From NCBI GenBank assembly GCA_030151165.1, contig JASLEM010000217.1, forward strand, positions 1 through 11,842: a stretch of 11,842 bases of DNA, given 5' to 3'. The notes beneath the pieces are model-generated. The model saw nothing but the letters and a program-made list of their open reading frames with translations. It made no database searches and was not told where the DNA came from. Position numbers and translations under genes: made by a program. Of this stretch, positions 1 to 7,240 are shown one piece after another. Origin of the DNA: Burkholderiaceae bacterium. Lineage in GTDB: Bacteria; Pseudomonadota; Gammaproteobacteria; Burkholderiales; Burkholderiaceae. Position 1 is the stretch's first letter. Each line of letters starts with the position of its first letter.

Positions 1-127
1 CCTCGGCACCGCGCATGCGCTGGAACCGCACCCAGATGTCGGCCTGGATGTATTCCATCATGTGCCCGATGTGGAAGGGCGCATTGGCGTAGGGCAGGGC
101 GGTGGTGACGAAGAGTTTGCGGGTCAT
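1..127 (-). CDS. metG: Methionyl-tRNA synthetase, N-terminal fragment (gene runs off the left edge)
   Basis: This class I aminoacyl-tRNA synthetase charges tRNA-Met with methionine in the cytoplasm. Only the first 42 residues are in the window. They read [20 protein letters not shown] and continue through the class I signature HIGH at residues 19-22, followed by [18 protein letters not shown], the usual Rossmann-fold start of bacterial MetG. The ATG at 127 starts directly on the conserved [12 protein letters not shown] block, so the start is secure, although no clear Shine-Dalgarno sequence precedes it. The gene is divergent from the transporter at 275 and, beyond it, from mrp. The catalytic KMSKS loop and anticodon-binding domain are outside the window. 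Identification is firm for so short a piece because the HIGH context is characteristic. Confidence 0.95.
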   Translation of the reverse strand, partial: MTRKLFVTTALPYANAPFHIGHMMEYIQADIWVRFQRMRGAE

Positions 128-158
128 GGTGGCCGTGGGTCAGCGCCTCGCGTCGCGC

Positions 159-177
159 CCCGGGCATGGAGCCCGGG
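159..177 (-). other. GC-rich hairpin in the presumed metG leader
   Basis: The perfect arms CCCGGGC (159-165) and GCCCGGG (171-177) enclose a 5-nt loop. A further three G-C pairs can form outside one bulged C. The hairpin lies 32 nt upstream of the metG start codon, inside the predicted metG 5' leader. It has no U-tract, T-box sequence or recognisable riboswitch element. It could be a leader structure or chance pairing in GC-rich DNA. Confidence 0.3.
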
Positions 178-198
178 CGCCGCGAGGCCGAACCGGCA

Positions 199-204
199 AT
201 TCTA
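199..204 (-). promoter_or_regulatory. Candidate -10 box for metG
   Basis: The minus strand reads TAGAAT here (5 of 6 to TATAAT), in a very GC-rich stretch where such a hexamer stands out. Transcription would start near 192 and give a leader of about 65 nt containing the hairpin at 159-177. No convincing -35 hexamer lies 16-18 nt upstream, so the call rests on the -10 match and its position alone. Confidence 0.35.
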
Positions 205-274
205 CGGGCGCCGCTGCCGGCGCGGGGCGGCGCAATAGCCGACCTGCCCATCGTGAGATCGATCTGGTGTTGCA

Positions 275-1753
275 ATGCACCACTGGATTCATGACAGTTC
301 CCTCATATTGATGGCCTCCGACCTTGCTTCGCCCGGCGCGATCCAGTCTCCCGCGACCCCGGTGCCGGACGGACTCACCGGCCGCCAGCACGTCGAGGCG
401 CTGATCGCGATCCTGCTGGCGGTGGCGATGGCCACGCTGGACACCGCGATCGCCAACACGGCGCTGCCGACGATCGCGGCCAGCCTCCACGTGGACGAGC
501 CGTCCGTGATCTGGATCGTCAACGCGTTCCAGCTCGCCGTGGTGTCGGTGCTGCTGCCGTTCGCGGCGTCGGGCGAGGTCTTCGGGCACAGCCGCGTGTT
601 CGCGGCCGGCACGATCCTGTTCACGGTGGCGTCGCTGGGCTGCGGGCTGTCGACCTCGCTCGGCATGCTCGTCGCCGCGCGCGTGCTGCAAGGCATCGGC
701 GCGGCCGCGATCATGAGCGTCAACATCGCGCTGATCCGCTTCGTGTTCCCGGCGAAGAAGCTGGGCCGCGGCGTCGGCACCAACGCGCTGGTGGTGGCGC
801 TGGCGTTCACGATGGGGCCGACGGTCGCCTCGGCGGTGCTGTCGATCGCGAGCTGGCACTGGCTGTTCCTCATCAACGTGCCGATCGGCATCGCCGCGGC
901 CGCGATCGGCATGAAGACCTTGCCGGACACGCACCGAGAGAGCCACGGCTACGACTACGTCGCCGCCGGCCTGTGCGCGGTGCTGTTCTGCGGCACGGTG
1001 TTCGGCTTCGAGTCGCTGTCGCACAACAGCGCGTGGCCGCCGGTGCTGGTCGAGTGGGCGATCGCGGCCGCCTGCGGCGTGCTGCTGTGGCGCCGCCAGG
1101 CCGACCACCCGGCGCCGATGCTGGCCGTCGACCTGTTCCGCGCGCGCAGCTTCTCGCTGTCGACCGCCACCTCGATCTGCTCGTTCGCCGCGCAGGGACT
1201 GGGCTTCGTGTCGCTGCCGTTCATGCTGCAGAGCGTGCTGGGCTACAGCGCGGTGGCCACGGGGCTGCTGATGACGCCGTGGTCGGCGGTCGTGGCCGTG
1301 ATGGCGATCATCGCCGGCAAGATGGCCGACCACTATCCGCCCGGCATCCTGGGCGGGCTCGGCCTGGTGGTGCTGGCGATCGGCATGGCCACGCTCGCGA
1401 TGCTGCCCGTGCACGCGACCGCGCTCGAGATCGCCTGGCGCACCGCCTTGTGCGGCGCCGGCTTCGGCTTCTTCCAGGCGCCCAACCTCAAGGCCCTGAT
1501 GACCAGCGTGCCACCGCGACGCAGCGGCAGCGCGAGCGGCGTGATCGCGTCCGCGCGCCTGCTGGGGCAGACGATCGGCGCGGGCCTCGTGGCGCTGTGC
1601 TTCCACTTCTCGCAGCTGGGCGCGCAGTTCGACGCCCCGCGCGCCGCCCTCGGCCTCGGCGCCGCGTTCGCGCTGGCCGGCAGCGTCGCGAGCGTGATGC
1701 GACTGCTGCCGTCGGCCAAGGCGTCGGAGCGCCAGGCTTCCTCCGGGGCGTGA
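275..1753 (+). CDS. DHA2-type MFS transporter (14-TM drug:H+ antiporter-like)
   Basis: A predicted inner-membrane secondary transporter of the major facilitator superfamily, probably exporting a small organic compound in exchange for protons. From the ATG at 275 it has 492 residues and about 14 hydrophobic segments, the first near residues 41-61 and the last near 458-477, which fits the DHA2 (EmrB/QacA) group. Family signatures visible are LDTAIANTALP (55-65) in helix 1 and a motif C-like stretch at 181-205 (GP, then WHWLFLINVPIG). The motif A loop after helix 2 is atypical (SGEVFGHSR). The start is uncertain. An in-frame ATG at 311 would remove a 12-residue histidine-containing leader, and neither site has a strong ribosome-binding site. 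It lies alone between metG and mrp. The substrate cannot be read from sequence. Confidence 0.9.
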   Translation: MHHWIHDSSLILMASDLASPGAIQSPATPVPDGLTGRQHVEALIAILLAVAMATLDTAIANTALPTIAASLHVDEPSVIWIVNAFQLAVVSVLLPFAASGEVFGHSRVFAAGTILFTVASLGCGLSTSLGMLVAARVLQGIGAAAIMSVNIALIRFVFPAKKLGRGVGTNALVVALAFTMGPTVASAVLSIASWHWLFLINVPIGIAAAAIGMKTLPDTHRESHGYDYVAAGLCAVLFCGTVFGFESLSHNSAWPPVLVEWAIAAACGVLLWRRQADHPAPMLAVDLFRARSFSLSTATSICSFAAQGLGFVSLPFMLQSVLGYSAVATGLLMTPWSAVVAVMAIIAGKMADHYPPGILGGLGLVVLAIGMATLAMLPVHATALEIAWRTALCGAGFGFFQAPNLKALMTSVPPRRSGSASGVIASARLLGQTIGAGLVALCFHFSQLGAQFDAPRAALGLGAAFALAGSVASVMRLLPSAKASERQASSGA

Positions 1754-1949
1754 CCCGGCCTCGGCGCGGCCCTGCGCCGCGCGGTGCGATGGCCTGCGCG
1801 GTAGACTGACCGACTGTGATGTGGCTGCGCTCATCTGCGTGTTCCCTGCCTCACAGTCTGCGCGTCGCCGCCGGAACTCCCCGGCGCCGATCGCCTCGTT
1901 TTCGGCCGATTTGCCGTCCTCACGTCATCGCGCTCCGCGCCCCTCCGCA

Positions 1950-3044
1950 ATGTCCGTCTCCGAAGCCGCGCTCACCGCAGTGCTCGCCACCGTCATCGAC
2001 CCGCACACCGCGCAGCCCTACACGGCCGCGCGCCAGTTGAAGCACCTCAAGATCGGCGACGCCGGCGCGGTGTCGTTCGACATCGAGCTCGGCTACCCCG
2101 CGTTCAGCCAGTTCGGCGTGGTGCGCGAGGCGCTCGAGAAGGCGGCGAGGACGGTCGACGGCGTCGGCGGCGTCACCATCGGCGTCTCGAGCAGGATCGT
2201 CGCGCACCAGGTGCAGCGCGGCGTCGCGCTGCTGCCGGGCGTGGCCAACGTGATCGCGGTGTCGTCCGGCAAGGGCGGCGTGGGCAAGAGCACGACCGCC
2301 GTCAACCTCGCGCTCGCGCTGCATGCCGAGGGCGCGCGCGTCGGCCTGCTCGACGCCGACATCTACGGCCCCAGCCTGCCGCTGATGATGGGCGTGACGG
2401 GCCGCCCCGAATCCGAGGACGGCAAGACGATGGCGCCGCTCGAGAACCACGGCGTCAAGGTGATGTCGATCGGCTTCCTCGTCGACCAGGACCAGGCCGT
2501 CGTCTGGCGCGGCCCGATGGCGACGCAGGCGCTCGACCAGCTGCTGCGCCAGACCAACTGGGGCGAGCTCGACTACCTGATCATCGACATGCCGCCGGGC
2601 ACCGGCGACATCCAGCTCACCCTCAGCCAGCGCGTGCCGCTCACCGGCGCCGTGATCGTCACGACGCCGCAGGACATCGCGCTGCTCGACGCCCGCAAGG
2701 GCCTCAACATGTTCGAGAAGGTCGGCGTGCCGATCCTGGGCATCGTCGAGAACATGGCCGTCCACGTCTGCACGAACTGCGGCCATGTCGAGCACATCTT
2801 CGGCGCCGACGGCGGGCGCAAGATGTCCGCGCAATACGGCGTGCCGTATCTCGGCGCGCTGCCGCTGACGATGGCGATCCGCGAGCAGACCGACTCCGGC
2901 ACGCCCACCGTCGTCGCCGATCCGGCCAGTGAGGTCGCGGGCCTCTACAAGGCCGTCGCGCGCCAGGTCGCGGTGGTCGTCGCGGGCAAGGCGAAGGACT
3001 TCAGCGCCAAGTTCCCGTCGATCAACATCTCGAAGGCGACCTGA
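1950..3044 (+). CDS. mrp: Mrp/ApbC family iron-sulfur cluster carrier ATPase
   Basis: A cytoplasmic P-loop ATPase of the Mrp/ApbC/Nbp35 group that carries and delivers Fe-S clusters. From the ATG at 1950 it has 364 residues. A MIP18/DUF59-like N-terminal domain (about 1-90) precedes a MinD/ParA-type ATPase. The deviant Walker A GKGGVGKST is at 107-115, the switch I segment DADIYGPS at 135-142, DMPPGTGD at 213-220, and the cluster-binding CxxC (CTNC) at 274-277. The frame is open back to a GTG at 1821, but that 43-residue extension is Arg/Ser/Pro-rich and unlike the family, so it was not used. A TAGACT hexamer at 1802-1807 could be the -10 box, giving a leader of about 135 nt. The gene is convergent with the LysR gene, only 10 bp apart. 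Confidence 0.95.
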   Translation: MSVSEAALTAVLATVIDPHTAQPYTAARQLKHLKIGDAGAVSFDIELGYPAFSQFGVVREALEKAARTVDGVGGVTIGVSSRIVAHQVQRGVALLPGVANVIAVSSGKGGVGKSTTAVNLALALHAEGARVGLLDADIYGPSLPLMMGVTGRPESEDGKTMAPLENHGVKVMSIGFLVDQDQAVVWRGPMATQALDQLLRQTNWGELDYLIIDMPPGTGDIQLTLSQRVPLTGAVIVTTPQDIALLDARKGLNMFEKVGVPILGIVENMAVHVCTNCGHVEHIFGADGGRKMSAQYGVPYLGALPLTMAIREQTDSGTPTVVADPASEVAGLYKAVARQVAVVVAGKAKDFSAKFPSINISKAT

Positions 3045-3054
3045 GGCGCGGCCT

Positions 3055-3975
3055 TCACCGGCCGGCCGTGGCCGCCTCGTCGGCGATCCATGCCCTGAAC
3101 GCGGCCAGCCGCGGCAGCGCGGCGCACTCGGGGCGGTACACGACGTAGTACGCCAGCGGCGACGCGAAGCGCACGTCCGGGAACAGCCGCACCAGGCGGC
3201 CGGCGGCGAGGTCGTCGCGCGCCATCACGCTGCGGGCGAGCGCGACGCCATGCCCGTCGATGGCCGCCTGCAGCACGGCGGCCGAGTTGTTGATCCGCAA
3301 CCCGCGCGCGGTGCCCGCGTCGGGCACGCAGGCCTTGCCGAGCCAGGACTTCCAGGTCGGGAAATCGCCGTCGCCGTCCATCGACAGGTCGTGGATCAGC
3401 GTGGCGCGCGCGAGATCCGCGGGCGCGCGCAGGCGCGAGCGGCCGCGCAGCAGGCTCGGCGAGCAGACCGGGTAGACCTCCTCGTCCATCAGCCTGTCCG
3501 CCGCGAGGCCCGGCCAGTGACCGGCGCCGTAGCGCACGCCGATGTCGATGCGCTGCGCGACGAAGTCCACCGGCTTGAGGCTGGTGTCCAGACGGACGTC
3601 CGTGTCGGGCCACGCGGCGTGGAAGCGGTCGAGGCGCGGCAGCAGCCACTTCGCCGCGAAGGCGGGGCTGGTGGTCACGGTCAGCACGCCGCTGGCCGAG
3701 CCTTCCTTCAATCGATCGAGGCCCAGCGCCAGCTTGTCGAGTCCGCCGCGGATGTCGGGCAGGGCGCGTTCGGCGACCTCGGTCGGCACGAGGCGGGCGC
3801 GTCCGCTGGCGGCGCGCACGAACAACGGCGACCCGAGCCAGTCCTCCAGCGACCGCACGAGCTGGCCGACGGCGGCGGGCGTCACGTGCAGTTCCTCCGC
3901 GGCCGCGGAGAAGCTCTGGTGGCGCGCGCTCGCCTCGAAGGCACGCAGCGCGTTGAGGTGGATCGGAGACTTCAT
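3055..3975 (-). CDS. LysR-family transcriptional regulator, GcvA-like
   Basis: A DNA-binding transcription regulator of 306 residues. The winged helix-turn-helix is at about 6-65 (LNALRAFEASARHQSFSAAA, then EELHVTPAAVGQLVRSLE). The effector-binding domain covers about 92-300, including PVDFVAQRIDIGVRYG and the INNSAAVLQAAIDGHGVALA region typical of GcvA-type members. Length is normal for the family. It is divergent from the SDR/AhpD-like operon at 4161-5298, the classical arrangement of a LysR regulator and its target, so it probably controls that operon and itself. A 13-nt operator candidate starts 6 nt upstream of its ATG, a position suited to autorepression. The inducer is unknown. GcvA itself regulates glycine cleavage, but no gcv genes are here, so the gcvA symbol is not justified. 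Confidence 0.93.
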   Translation of the reverse strand: MKSPIHLNALRAFEASARHQSFSAAAEELHVTPAAVGQLVRSLEDWLGSPLFVRAASGRARLVPTEVAERALPDIRGGLDKLALGLDRLKEGSASGVLTVTTSPAFAAKWLLPRLDRFHAAWPDTDVRLDTSLKPVDFVAQRIDIGVRYGAGHWPGLAADRLMDEEVYPVCSPSLLRGRSRLRAPADLARATLIHDLSMDGDGDFPTWKSWLGKACVPDAGTARGLRINNSAAVLQAAIDGHGVALARSVMARDDLAAGRLVRLFPDVRFASPLAYYVVYRPECAALPRLAAFRAWIADEAATAGR

Positions 3976-3980
3976 CGCGA

Positions 3981-3993
3981 GATAGTTTTTCTA
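3981..3993. promoter_or_regulatory. Candidate LysR operator, site 1 (TAG-N5-CTA)
   Basis: GATAGTTTTTCTA contains the short inverted repeat TAG-N5-CTA (T-N9-A). It starts 6 nt upstream of the LysR start codon. It matches site 2 at 4102-4114 in 11 of 13 positions, in the same intergenic region. AT-rich words like this are rare in the surrounding DNA. The spacing is shorter than the generic LysR T-N11-A box, so the assignment is inferential. Confidence 0.45.
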
Positions 3994-4017
3994 CCAGTGC
4001 CTGACACTTTATCTGGT

Positions 4018-4046
4018 TTGTCGACCGACACCGTGATGGGAAGAAT
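4018..4046 (+). promoter_or_regulatory. Weak sigma-70-like promoter candidate for the SDR operon
   Basis: TTGTCG (4018-4023) and AAGAAT (4041-4046) are separated by exactly 17 nt, each matching 4 of 6 consensus positions. A start near 4053 would leave a leader of about 108 nt and place operator site 2 downstream of the transcription start. A weak promoter is common at activator-dependent LysR targets. Other starts closer to 4102-4114 are possible. Confidence 0.28.
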
Positions 4047-4101
4047 CACGTTCATCGCAGGCATGGCGACCGGATCGACCGGCCGCCATCGCCCAGCGAC
4101 G

Positions 4102-4114
4102 GATAGTTTCTCTT
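4102..4114. promoter_or_regulatory. Candidate LysR operator, site 2
   Basis: GATAGTTTCTCTT repeats site 1 with two changes, in the same orientation and 121 bp away, and 46 bp before the SDR start codon. The inverted repeat is degraded here (TAG-N5-CTT). Two like sites, one next to each divergent gene, fit a LysR protein that controls both directions. Confidence 0.42.
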
Positions 4115-4160
4115 TGTGGCGGGGCGATCGCTTCCCGCCGAATCACCGAAGGAGTTGGAA

Positions 4161-4934
4161 ATGAGCCAGGCATTCAAGGGCAGGAAACTGCTGGTCGTCG
4201 GCGGCACGAGCGGCATGGGGCTGGAGACCGCGCGGAGGGTTCTGGCCGAAGGCGGCCGCGTCGTGGTCGTCGGCCATCGCGCGGACAAGACCGAGGCCGC
4301 GCGCGCGGAGCTCGCGGCGCTCGGCGAGGTCACGGCGCTGACCGCCGACCAGGCCAGCGACGCCGGGGTGGCGGCGCTGCTCGCCGCCCTCGACGCGCAG
4401 CACCGCGACGTCGACCTGCTCGTCAACGCCGCCGGCGTGTTCTTCCCCAAGCCGTTCCTCGAGCACGGCGACGCGGACTACGAGCAGTACATGCGCCTGA
4501 ACAAGGCCTTCTTCTTCATCACGCAGAAGGTCGCGGCCCACCTCGTGGCCGCCGGGCGCCCGGGCGCGATCGTCAACATCGGCTCGATGTGGGCGAAGCA
4601 GGCGATCGCCGCGACGCCGTCGTCGGCGTACTCGATGGCCAAGGCCGGCCTGCATTCGCTGACCCAGCACCTGGCGATGGAGCTCGCGCCCAAGGGCATC
4701 CGCGTCAACGCCGTCTCGCCGGCCGTGGTGCAGACGCCGATCTACGAAGGCTTCATCCCGAAGGCCGAGGTGCACGCCGCGCTGCAGGGCTTCAACGGCT
4801 TCCATCCGATCGGCCGCGTGGGCACGCCGCTCGACGTCGCCGAGGTCGTCGCGTTCCTGTTGTCGGACAAGGCGGGCTGGGTCACCGGCGCGATCTGGGA
4901 CGTCGACGGCGGCGTGATGGCCGGCCGCAACTGA
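4161..4934 (+). CDS. Short-chain dehydrogenase/reductase (classical SDR)
   Basis: An NAD(P)-dependent oxidoreductase of 257 residues, the normal length for classical SDRs. The cofactor-binding glycine motif GGTSGMG is at 14-20, followed by R40 after beta-2, which suggests NADP(H). The structural NAAG motif is at 89-92. The catalytic tetrad is complete: N114, S142 (GSMW), Y157 and K161 (YSMAK). The C-terminal WDVDGG motif is typical of the family. The ATG at 4161 is chosen because AAGGAG at 4149-4154 precedes it by 6 nt; an in-frame upstream start at 4116 has no such site. The AhpD-like gene follows 19 bp later, probably in one operon, and the divergent LysR gene is the likely regulator. The substrate cannot be read from sequence. 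Confidence 0.94.
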   Translation: MSQAFKGRKLLVVGGTSGMGLETARRVLAEGGRVVVVGHRADKTEAARAELAALGEVTALTADQASDAGVAALLAALDAQHRDVDLLVNAAGVFFPKPFLEHGDADYEQYMRLNKAFFFITQKVAAHLVAAGRPGAIVNIGSMWAKQAIAATPSSAYSMAKAGLHSLTQHLAMELAPKGIRVNAVSPAVVQTPIYEGFIPKAEVHAALQGFNGFHPIGRVGTPLDVAEVVAFLLSDKAGWVTGAIWDVDGGVMAGRN

Positions 4935-4953
4935 GGCCGCGGGAGTCGCCACC

Positions 4954-5298
4954 ATGATGCAGGACTGGAACGACTACCGCACCGCGTTGATGGCGCGCGT
5001 GCGCGACTACGGCGAGCAGAGCCCGGACGTGATGCGCGGCCTTGCGACGATCGACCGCGCCGGCGCGAAGACCGGCCATCTCGACCCGAAGATGCACGAA
5101 CTGATCGCGCTGGCGGTCGCCGTCACGACCCGCTGCGACGGGTGCATCGCGGTGCACACGAAGCAGGCCGTCGAGCACGGCGCGACCCTGGGCGAAATCT
5201 CCGAAGCGCTGGGCGTGGCCATCGCGCTGAACGCCGGGGCGGCGCTGACGCATTCGGCGCGGGTCGTCGAGGCGCATGCGCAGTTGATGCGAGGGTGA
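4954..5298 (+). CDS. Carboxymuconolactone decarboxylase / AhpD-fold protein
   Basis: A small all-helical protein of 114 residues in the CMD/AhpD family. The AhpD-type redox motif is present: C61-D-G-C64 followed by H68, with an upstream acidic residue E49. Members with this motif act as thiol-dependent peroxide reductases or partners of peroxiredoxins, unlike true 4-carboxymuconolactone decarboxylases, which lack the CxxC. GGGAG at 4941-4945 lies 8 nt before the ATG at 4954; a second ATG at 4957 is equally possible. It lies 19 bp after the SDR gene and is probably co-transcribed. Pairing of an SDR with a CMD-like protein under a divergent LysR suggests a response to a reactive or quinone-like compound, but that is inference. 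Confidence 0.92.
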   Translation: MMQDWNDYRTALMARVRDYGEQSPDVMRGLATIDRAGAKTGHLDPKMHELIALAVAVTTRCDGCIAVHTKQAVEHGATLGEISEALGVAIALNAGAALTHSARVVEAHAQLMRG

Positions 5299-5305
5299 GC
5301 GATGC

Positions 5306-5334
5306 GGCGCCGCGCGCGATGCGTGCGCGGCGTC
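5306..5334. terminator. GC-rich hairpin between convergent genes (possible terminator)
   Basis: The perfect 8-bp arms CGCCGCGC (5308-5315) and GCGCGGCG (5325-5332) enclose a 9-nt loop. The stem extends by one G-U and one G-C pair. It starts 8 nt after the AhpD-like gene and lies before the 3' end of the convergent panE-like gene. There is no U-tract on either strand, so it is not a canonical intrinsic terminator. Confidence 0.4.
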
Positions 5335-5382
5335 TCAGGCCGCACGGACGACGAACGCTGCCTGCATCGCTGCGGCGCACGT

Positions 5383-6429
5383 TCACCCCACCGACTCGAT
5401 CGCCCGCCTCAAATCCCTCGGCTCGCACGGCACGCTGAGGCTCCCCGCCTCCGCCGATTCCACCAACGTGATCATCCGCGCATTCCTCGGCGCCTCGCGC
5501 CCGAGCGAGCCGGCGAGGCGCACGACCTCGCCGCAGAGCGCGGAGATCTCGGTGCGGCGGCCGAGGGCGAGGTCGTCGGCCATGCTGGAGCGGGCGCGCG
5601 GGTCGATGCGGAGCATCTTCGCGGCGACGAGCCGGAACAACGGCGTCGGCAGCCGCATCACCTCGGGGATCGCGCCAGGTGGCAGCGGGGTCAGGCGGGC
5701 GAGCGGTTGCCTCGCCCCGCGCAGCAGCGCCAGCGCCTCGGACATCAACGCCGCCGTCACCCACCGCAGGTCGCCGTCCAGCAACTGCGCGCGCAGCGGC
5801 CGCCCGGACAGCGCGTTGACCGGGTTGTTGAGGTTCAGCAGCAGCTTGGCCCACTGGACGGCGCGGATGTCGGCGTGCACGGCGACCTCCAGGCTCGCCG
5901 CGCGGAACGCGGGCAGCCACGCGCGCGTGACGGCGTCGTCCTGCAACGCGAGCGCGCCGCCGCTGCCGCGCAGGCAGACGCCGGGCGCGATCTCGGCGAC
6001 GTTGTAGGGCACCATGCCGGCCAGCACGCGCAGGGCGGGCGCGGCCGATTGGGCGACCTCGGTGTTGTGCAGGCCGTTCTGCATCGACAGCACCGGTGTA
6101 CCGGGCGCGAGCGCCGCCGCGAGCTCGGCCGCGGCCTGCGCGGTCGCGCCGCTCTTGACGCACAGCAGCACCAGCGCGAACGGGGGATCGGCCGGGACGG
6201 TGTCGTGCAGGTGCAGGCTGGCGGGCGACAGCGTCGCCGTCGCGCCGTCGGACTCGGAGACGGTCAGCCCGTGCACGAGCAGTTGGTTCAGCACGCGCGG
6301 ACGGCCGACGAAGTGGACGTCGACCCCCGCGAGCGCGAGGCGGCCGCCGAGGTAGCAGCCGATCGCGCCGGCGCCCATCACGAGCACGCGGCCGGGGGCG
6401 TCGAAGGCGGGGACGGTATCGGGGATCAC
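5383..6429 (-). CDS. Ketopantoate reductase (PanE/ApbA) family protein
   Basis: A cytoplasmic NADPH-dependent reductase. True PanE reduces 2-dehydropantoate to pantoate in pantothenate and CoA synthesis. The protein has 348 residues, longer than the roughly 300 of E. coli PanE, partly through a 13-residue N-terminal lead. The dinucleotide-binding motif GAGAIG is at 19-24. The C-terminal domain has the catalytic lysine K195 in AKLLLNLNNPVNALSG, with N199, and SSMADDLALGRRTEI with S282 and E294, the spacing of S244 and E256 in E. coli. The active site therefore looks intact. It lies 28 bp downstream of the DUF962 gene on the same strand, probably in one transcript. Many bacteria carry several PanE paralogues with other 2-keto substrates, so the panE symbol is withheld. 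Confidence 0.92.
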   Translation of the reverse strand: MIPDTVPAFDAPGRVLVMGAGAIGCYLGGRLALAGVDVHFVGRPRVLNQLLVHGLTVSESDGATATLSPASLHLHDTVPADPPFALVLLCVKSGATAQAAAELAAALAPGTPVLSMQNGLHNTEVAQSAAPALRVLAGMVPYNVAEIAPGVCLRGSGGALALQDDAVTRAWLPAFRAASLEVAVHADIRAVQWAKLLLNLNNPVNALSGRPLRAQLLDGDLRWVTAALMSEALALLRGARQPLARLTPLPPGAIPEVMRLPTPLFRLVAAKMLRIDPRARSSMADDLALGRRTEISALCGEVVRLAGSLGREAPRNARMITLVESAEAGSLSVPCEPRDLRRAIESVG

Positions 6430-6457
6430 GCGGCGCTCGAGTCGCGCCTGCGATCGA

Positions 6458-7000
6458 TCAGGCGACAGGATGCGCGAGGTCGCGGATCAGCGTCGGGCCG
6501 GTGCGGCGTTCGATCTCCGCGGCCAGCGGACGGCACAGCCCGGCGGCGAACAGCGCCTCGCCGACGACGAACATCGGGCCGACCAGCAGGCCGACCAGGT
6601 CGTCGACGAACGCCGGCTTGCGGCCTTCGTAGTAGTGGCCGATGAACTGCAGCACCCAGCCGGTGATGAAGGTCAGGAAGCCGCAGCCGAGCCAGGCCGC
6701 GGTGCTGCCGTCGGCGAACGGGTGGGCGAGGGCGATCAGCACGCCGTTGACGACGCTGGTGGCCAGGCCCAGCACCAGCGTGCCGCGCGTCAGGTACCAG
6801 ACGGTGGCCAGGCCCCAGACGATCCAGGCCGGGGTCAGGTGCACCTGGCCGACGTCGAAGTGCGCGCGCGCCAGGAAGATGCCGACGGCCAGCACGATCA
6901 GCGGGATGCCGAAGAAATGGGTCGCGATGTTGCGGCGGTCGCGGTGATAGCTCGCGTACTGCACCATCAACTCCGTGCCGGAGCGGAAGGGACTGGCCAT
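6458..7000 (-). CDS. DUF962 / Mpo1-like membrane protein
   Basis: An integral membrane protein of 180 residues in the DUF962 (YGL010w/Mpo1) family. Yeast Mpo1 is an Fe(II)-dependent dioxygenase in alpha-oxidation of 2-hydroxy fatty acids; bacterial roles are poorly known. The hallmark N-terminal motif YHRDRRNIATHFFGIP and the later motif QFIGHYYEGRKPA, with its conserved histidine, are both visible. Four or five hydrophobic segments lie between and after them. The ATG at 7000 is chosen because AGGAG (7009-7013 on the minus strand) precedes it by 8 nt; the frame is open further upstream to 7102, but that part is low in family features. It is followed after 28 bp by the ketopantoate-reductase-like gene and is divergent from the dCMP deaminase gene. 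Confidence 0.9.
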   Translation of the reverse strand: MASPFRSGTELMVQYASYHRDRRNIATHFFGIPLIVLAVGIFLARAHFDVGQVHLTPAWIVWGLATVWYLTRGTLVLGLATSVVNGVLIALAHPFADGSTAAWLGCGFLTFITGWVLQFIGHYYEGRKPAFVDDLVGLLVGPMFVVGEALFAAGLCRPLAAEIERRTGPTLIRDLAHPVA

Positions 7001-7126
7001 GGTGGGAACTCCTGCGCGAATTCGGAAATGTCCGGGAAGGATCGTGGACTGGGATCTCGTCAGATTAGCCGTCCCGGGTCGCGTTCTCGGCGGCAGGGGC
7101 ATCGGTTACCAGCGGGTTTCAGCGTT

Positions 7127-7155
7127 AGTGGAGCACGCGCGGTGCCGGCTGTCAA
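7127..7155 (-). promoter_or_regulatory. Candidate promoter for the DUF962/PanE-like pair
   Basis: The minus strand carries a perfect -35 hexamer TTGACA (7150-7155). Exactly 17 nt further lies the weak -10 match TCCACT (7127-7132, 3 of 6). The predicted leader to the ATG at 7000 is about 120 nt. The perfect -35 in GC-rich DNA is the main support. Confidence 0.35.
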
Positions 7156-7228
7156 AAATGCGACGCGGCGATTTGCGTGATCGATCGCGCAATTGTCGCG
7201 CAGGTTTTCCCGCGGTCGGGCCGCGCCC

Positions 7229-7234
7229 TAGAAT
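7229..7234 (+). promoter_or_regulatory. Candidate -10 box, start-codon-proximal, for dCMP deaminase
   Basis: TAGAAT (5 of 6 to TATAAT) ends 6 nt before the ATG at 7241, which puts the predicted transcription start on or next to the start codon. No Shine-Dalgarno sequence lies in between. A poor -35 candidate, TTTCCC at 7206-7211, lies 17 nt upstream. The arrangement suggests a leaderless mRNA. Confidence 0.5.
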
Positions 7235-7240
7235 CGGCGC

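Noticed and set aside
1762..1779. Hairpin after the transporter gene as an intrinsic terminator
   Set aside because: CGGCGC and GCGCCG pair around a 6-nt loop, but there is no U-tract and such stems arise easily at this GC content.
140..1834. Long minus-strand open frame (564 codons) opposite the transporter gene
   Set aside because: It is Arg/His/Gln-rich low-complexity translation with no family features and is the antisense shadow of a well-supported DHA2 transporter. Such frames are common in GC-rich DNA.
1821..1949. N-terminal extension of mrp from a GTG at 1821
   Set aside because: The added 43 residues are Arg/Ser/Pro-rich and unlike the start of Mrp proteins. The ATG at 1950 gives the normal length and begins on the family's first helix.
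2929..4164. Plus-strand open frame of 411 codons across the LysR gene
   Set aside because: It is antisense to the well-supported LysR gene and has no recognisable domain; it covers the divergent promoter region by chance absence of stops.
5302..6645. Plus-strand open frame of 447 codons opposite the PanE-like gene
   Set aside because: Low-complexity Arg/Gln-rich shadow of a gene with an intact catalytic Lys/Asn/Ser/Glu set on the other strand.
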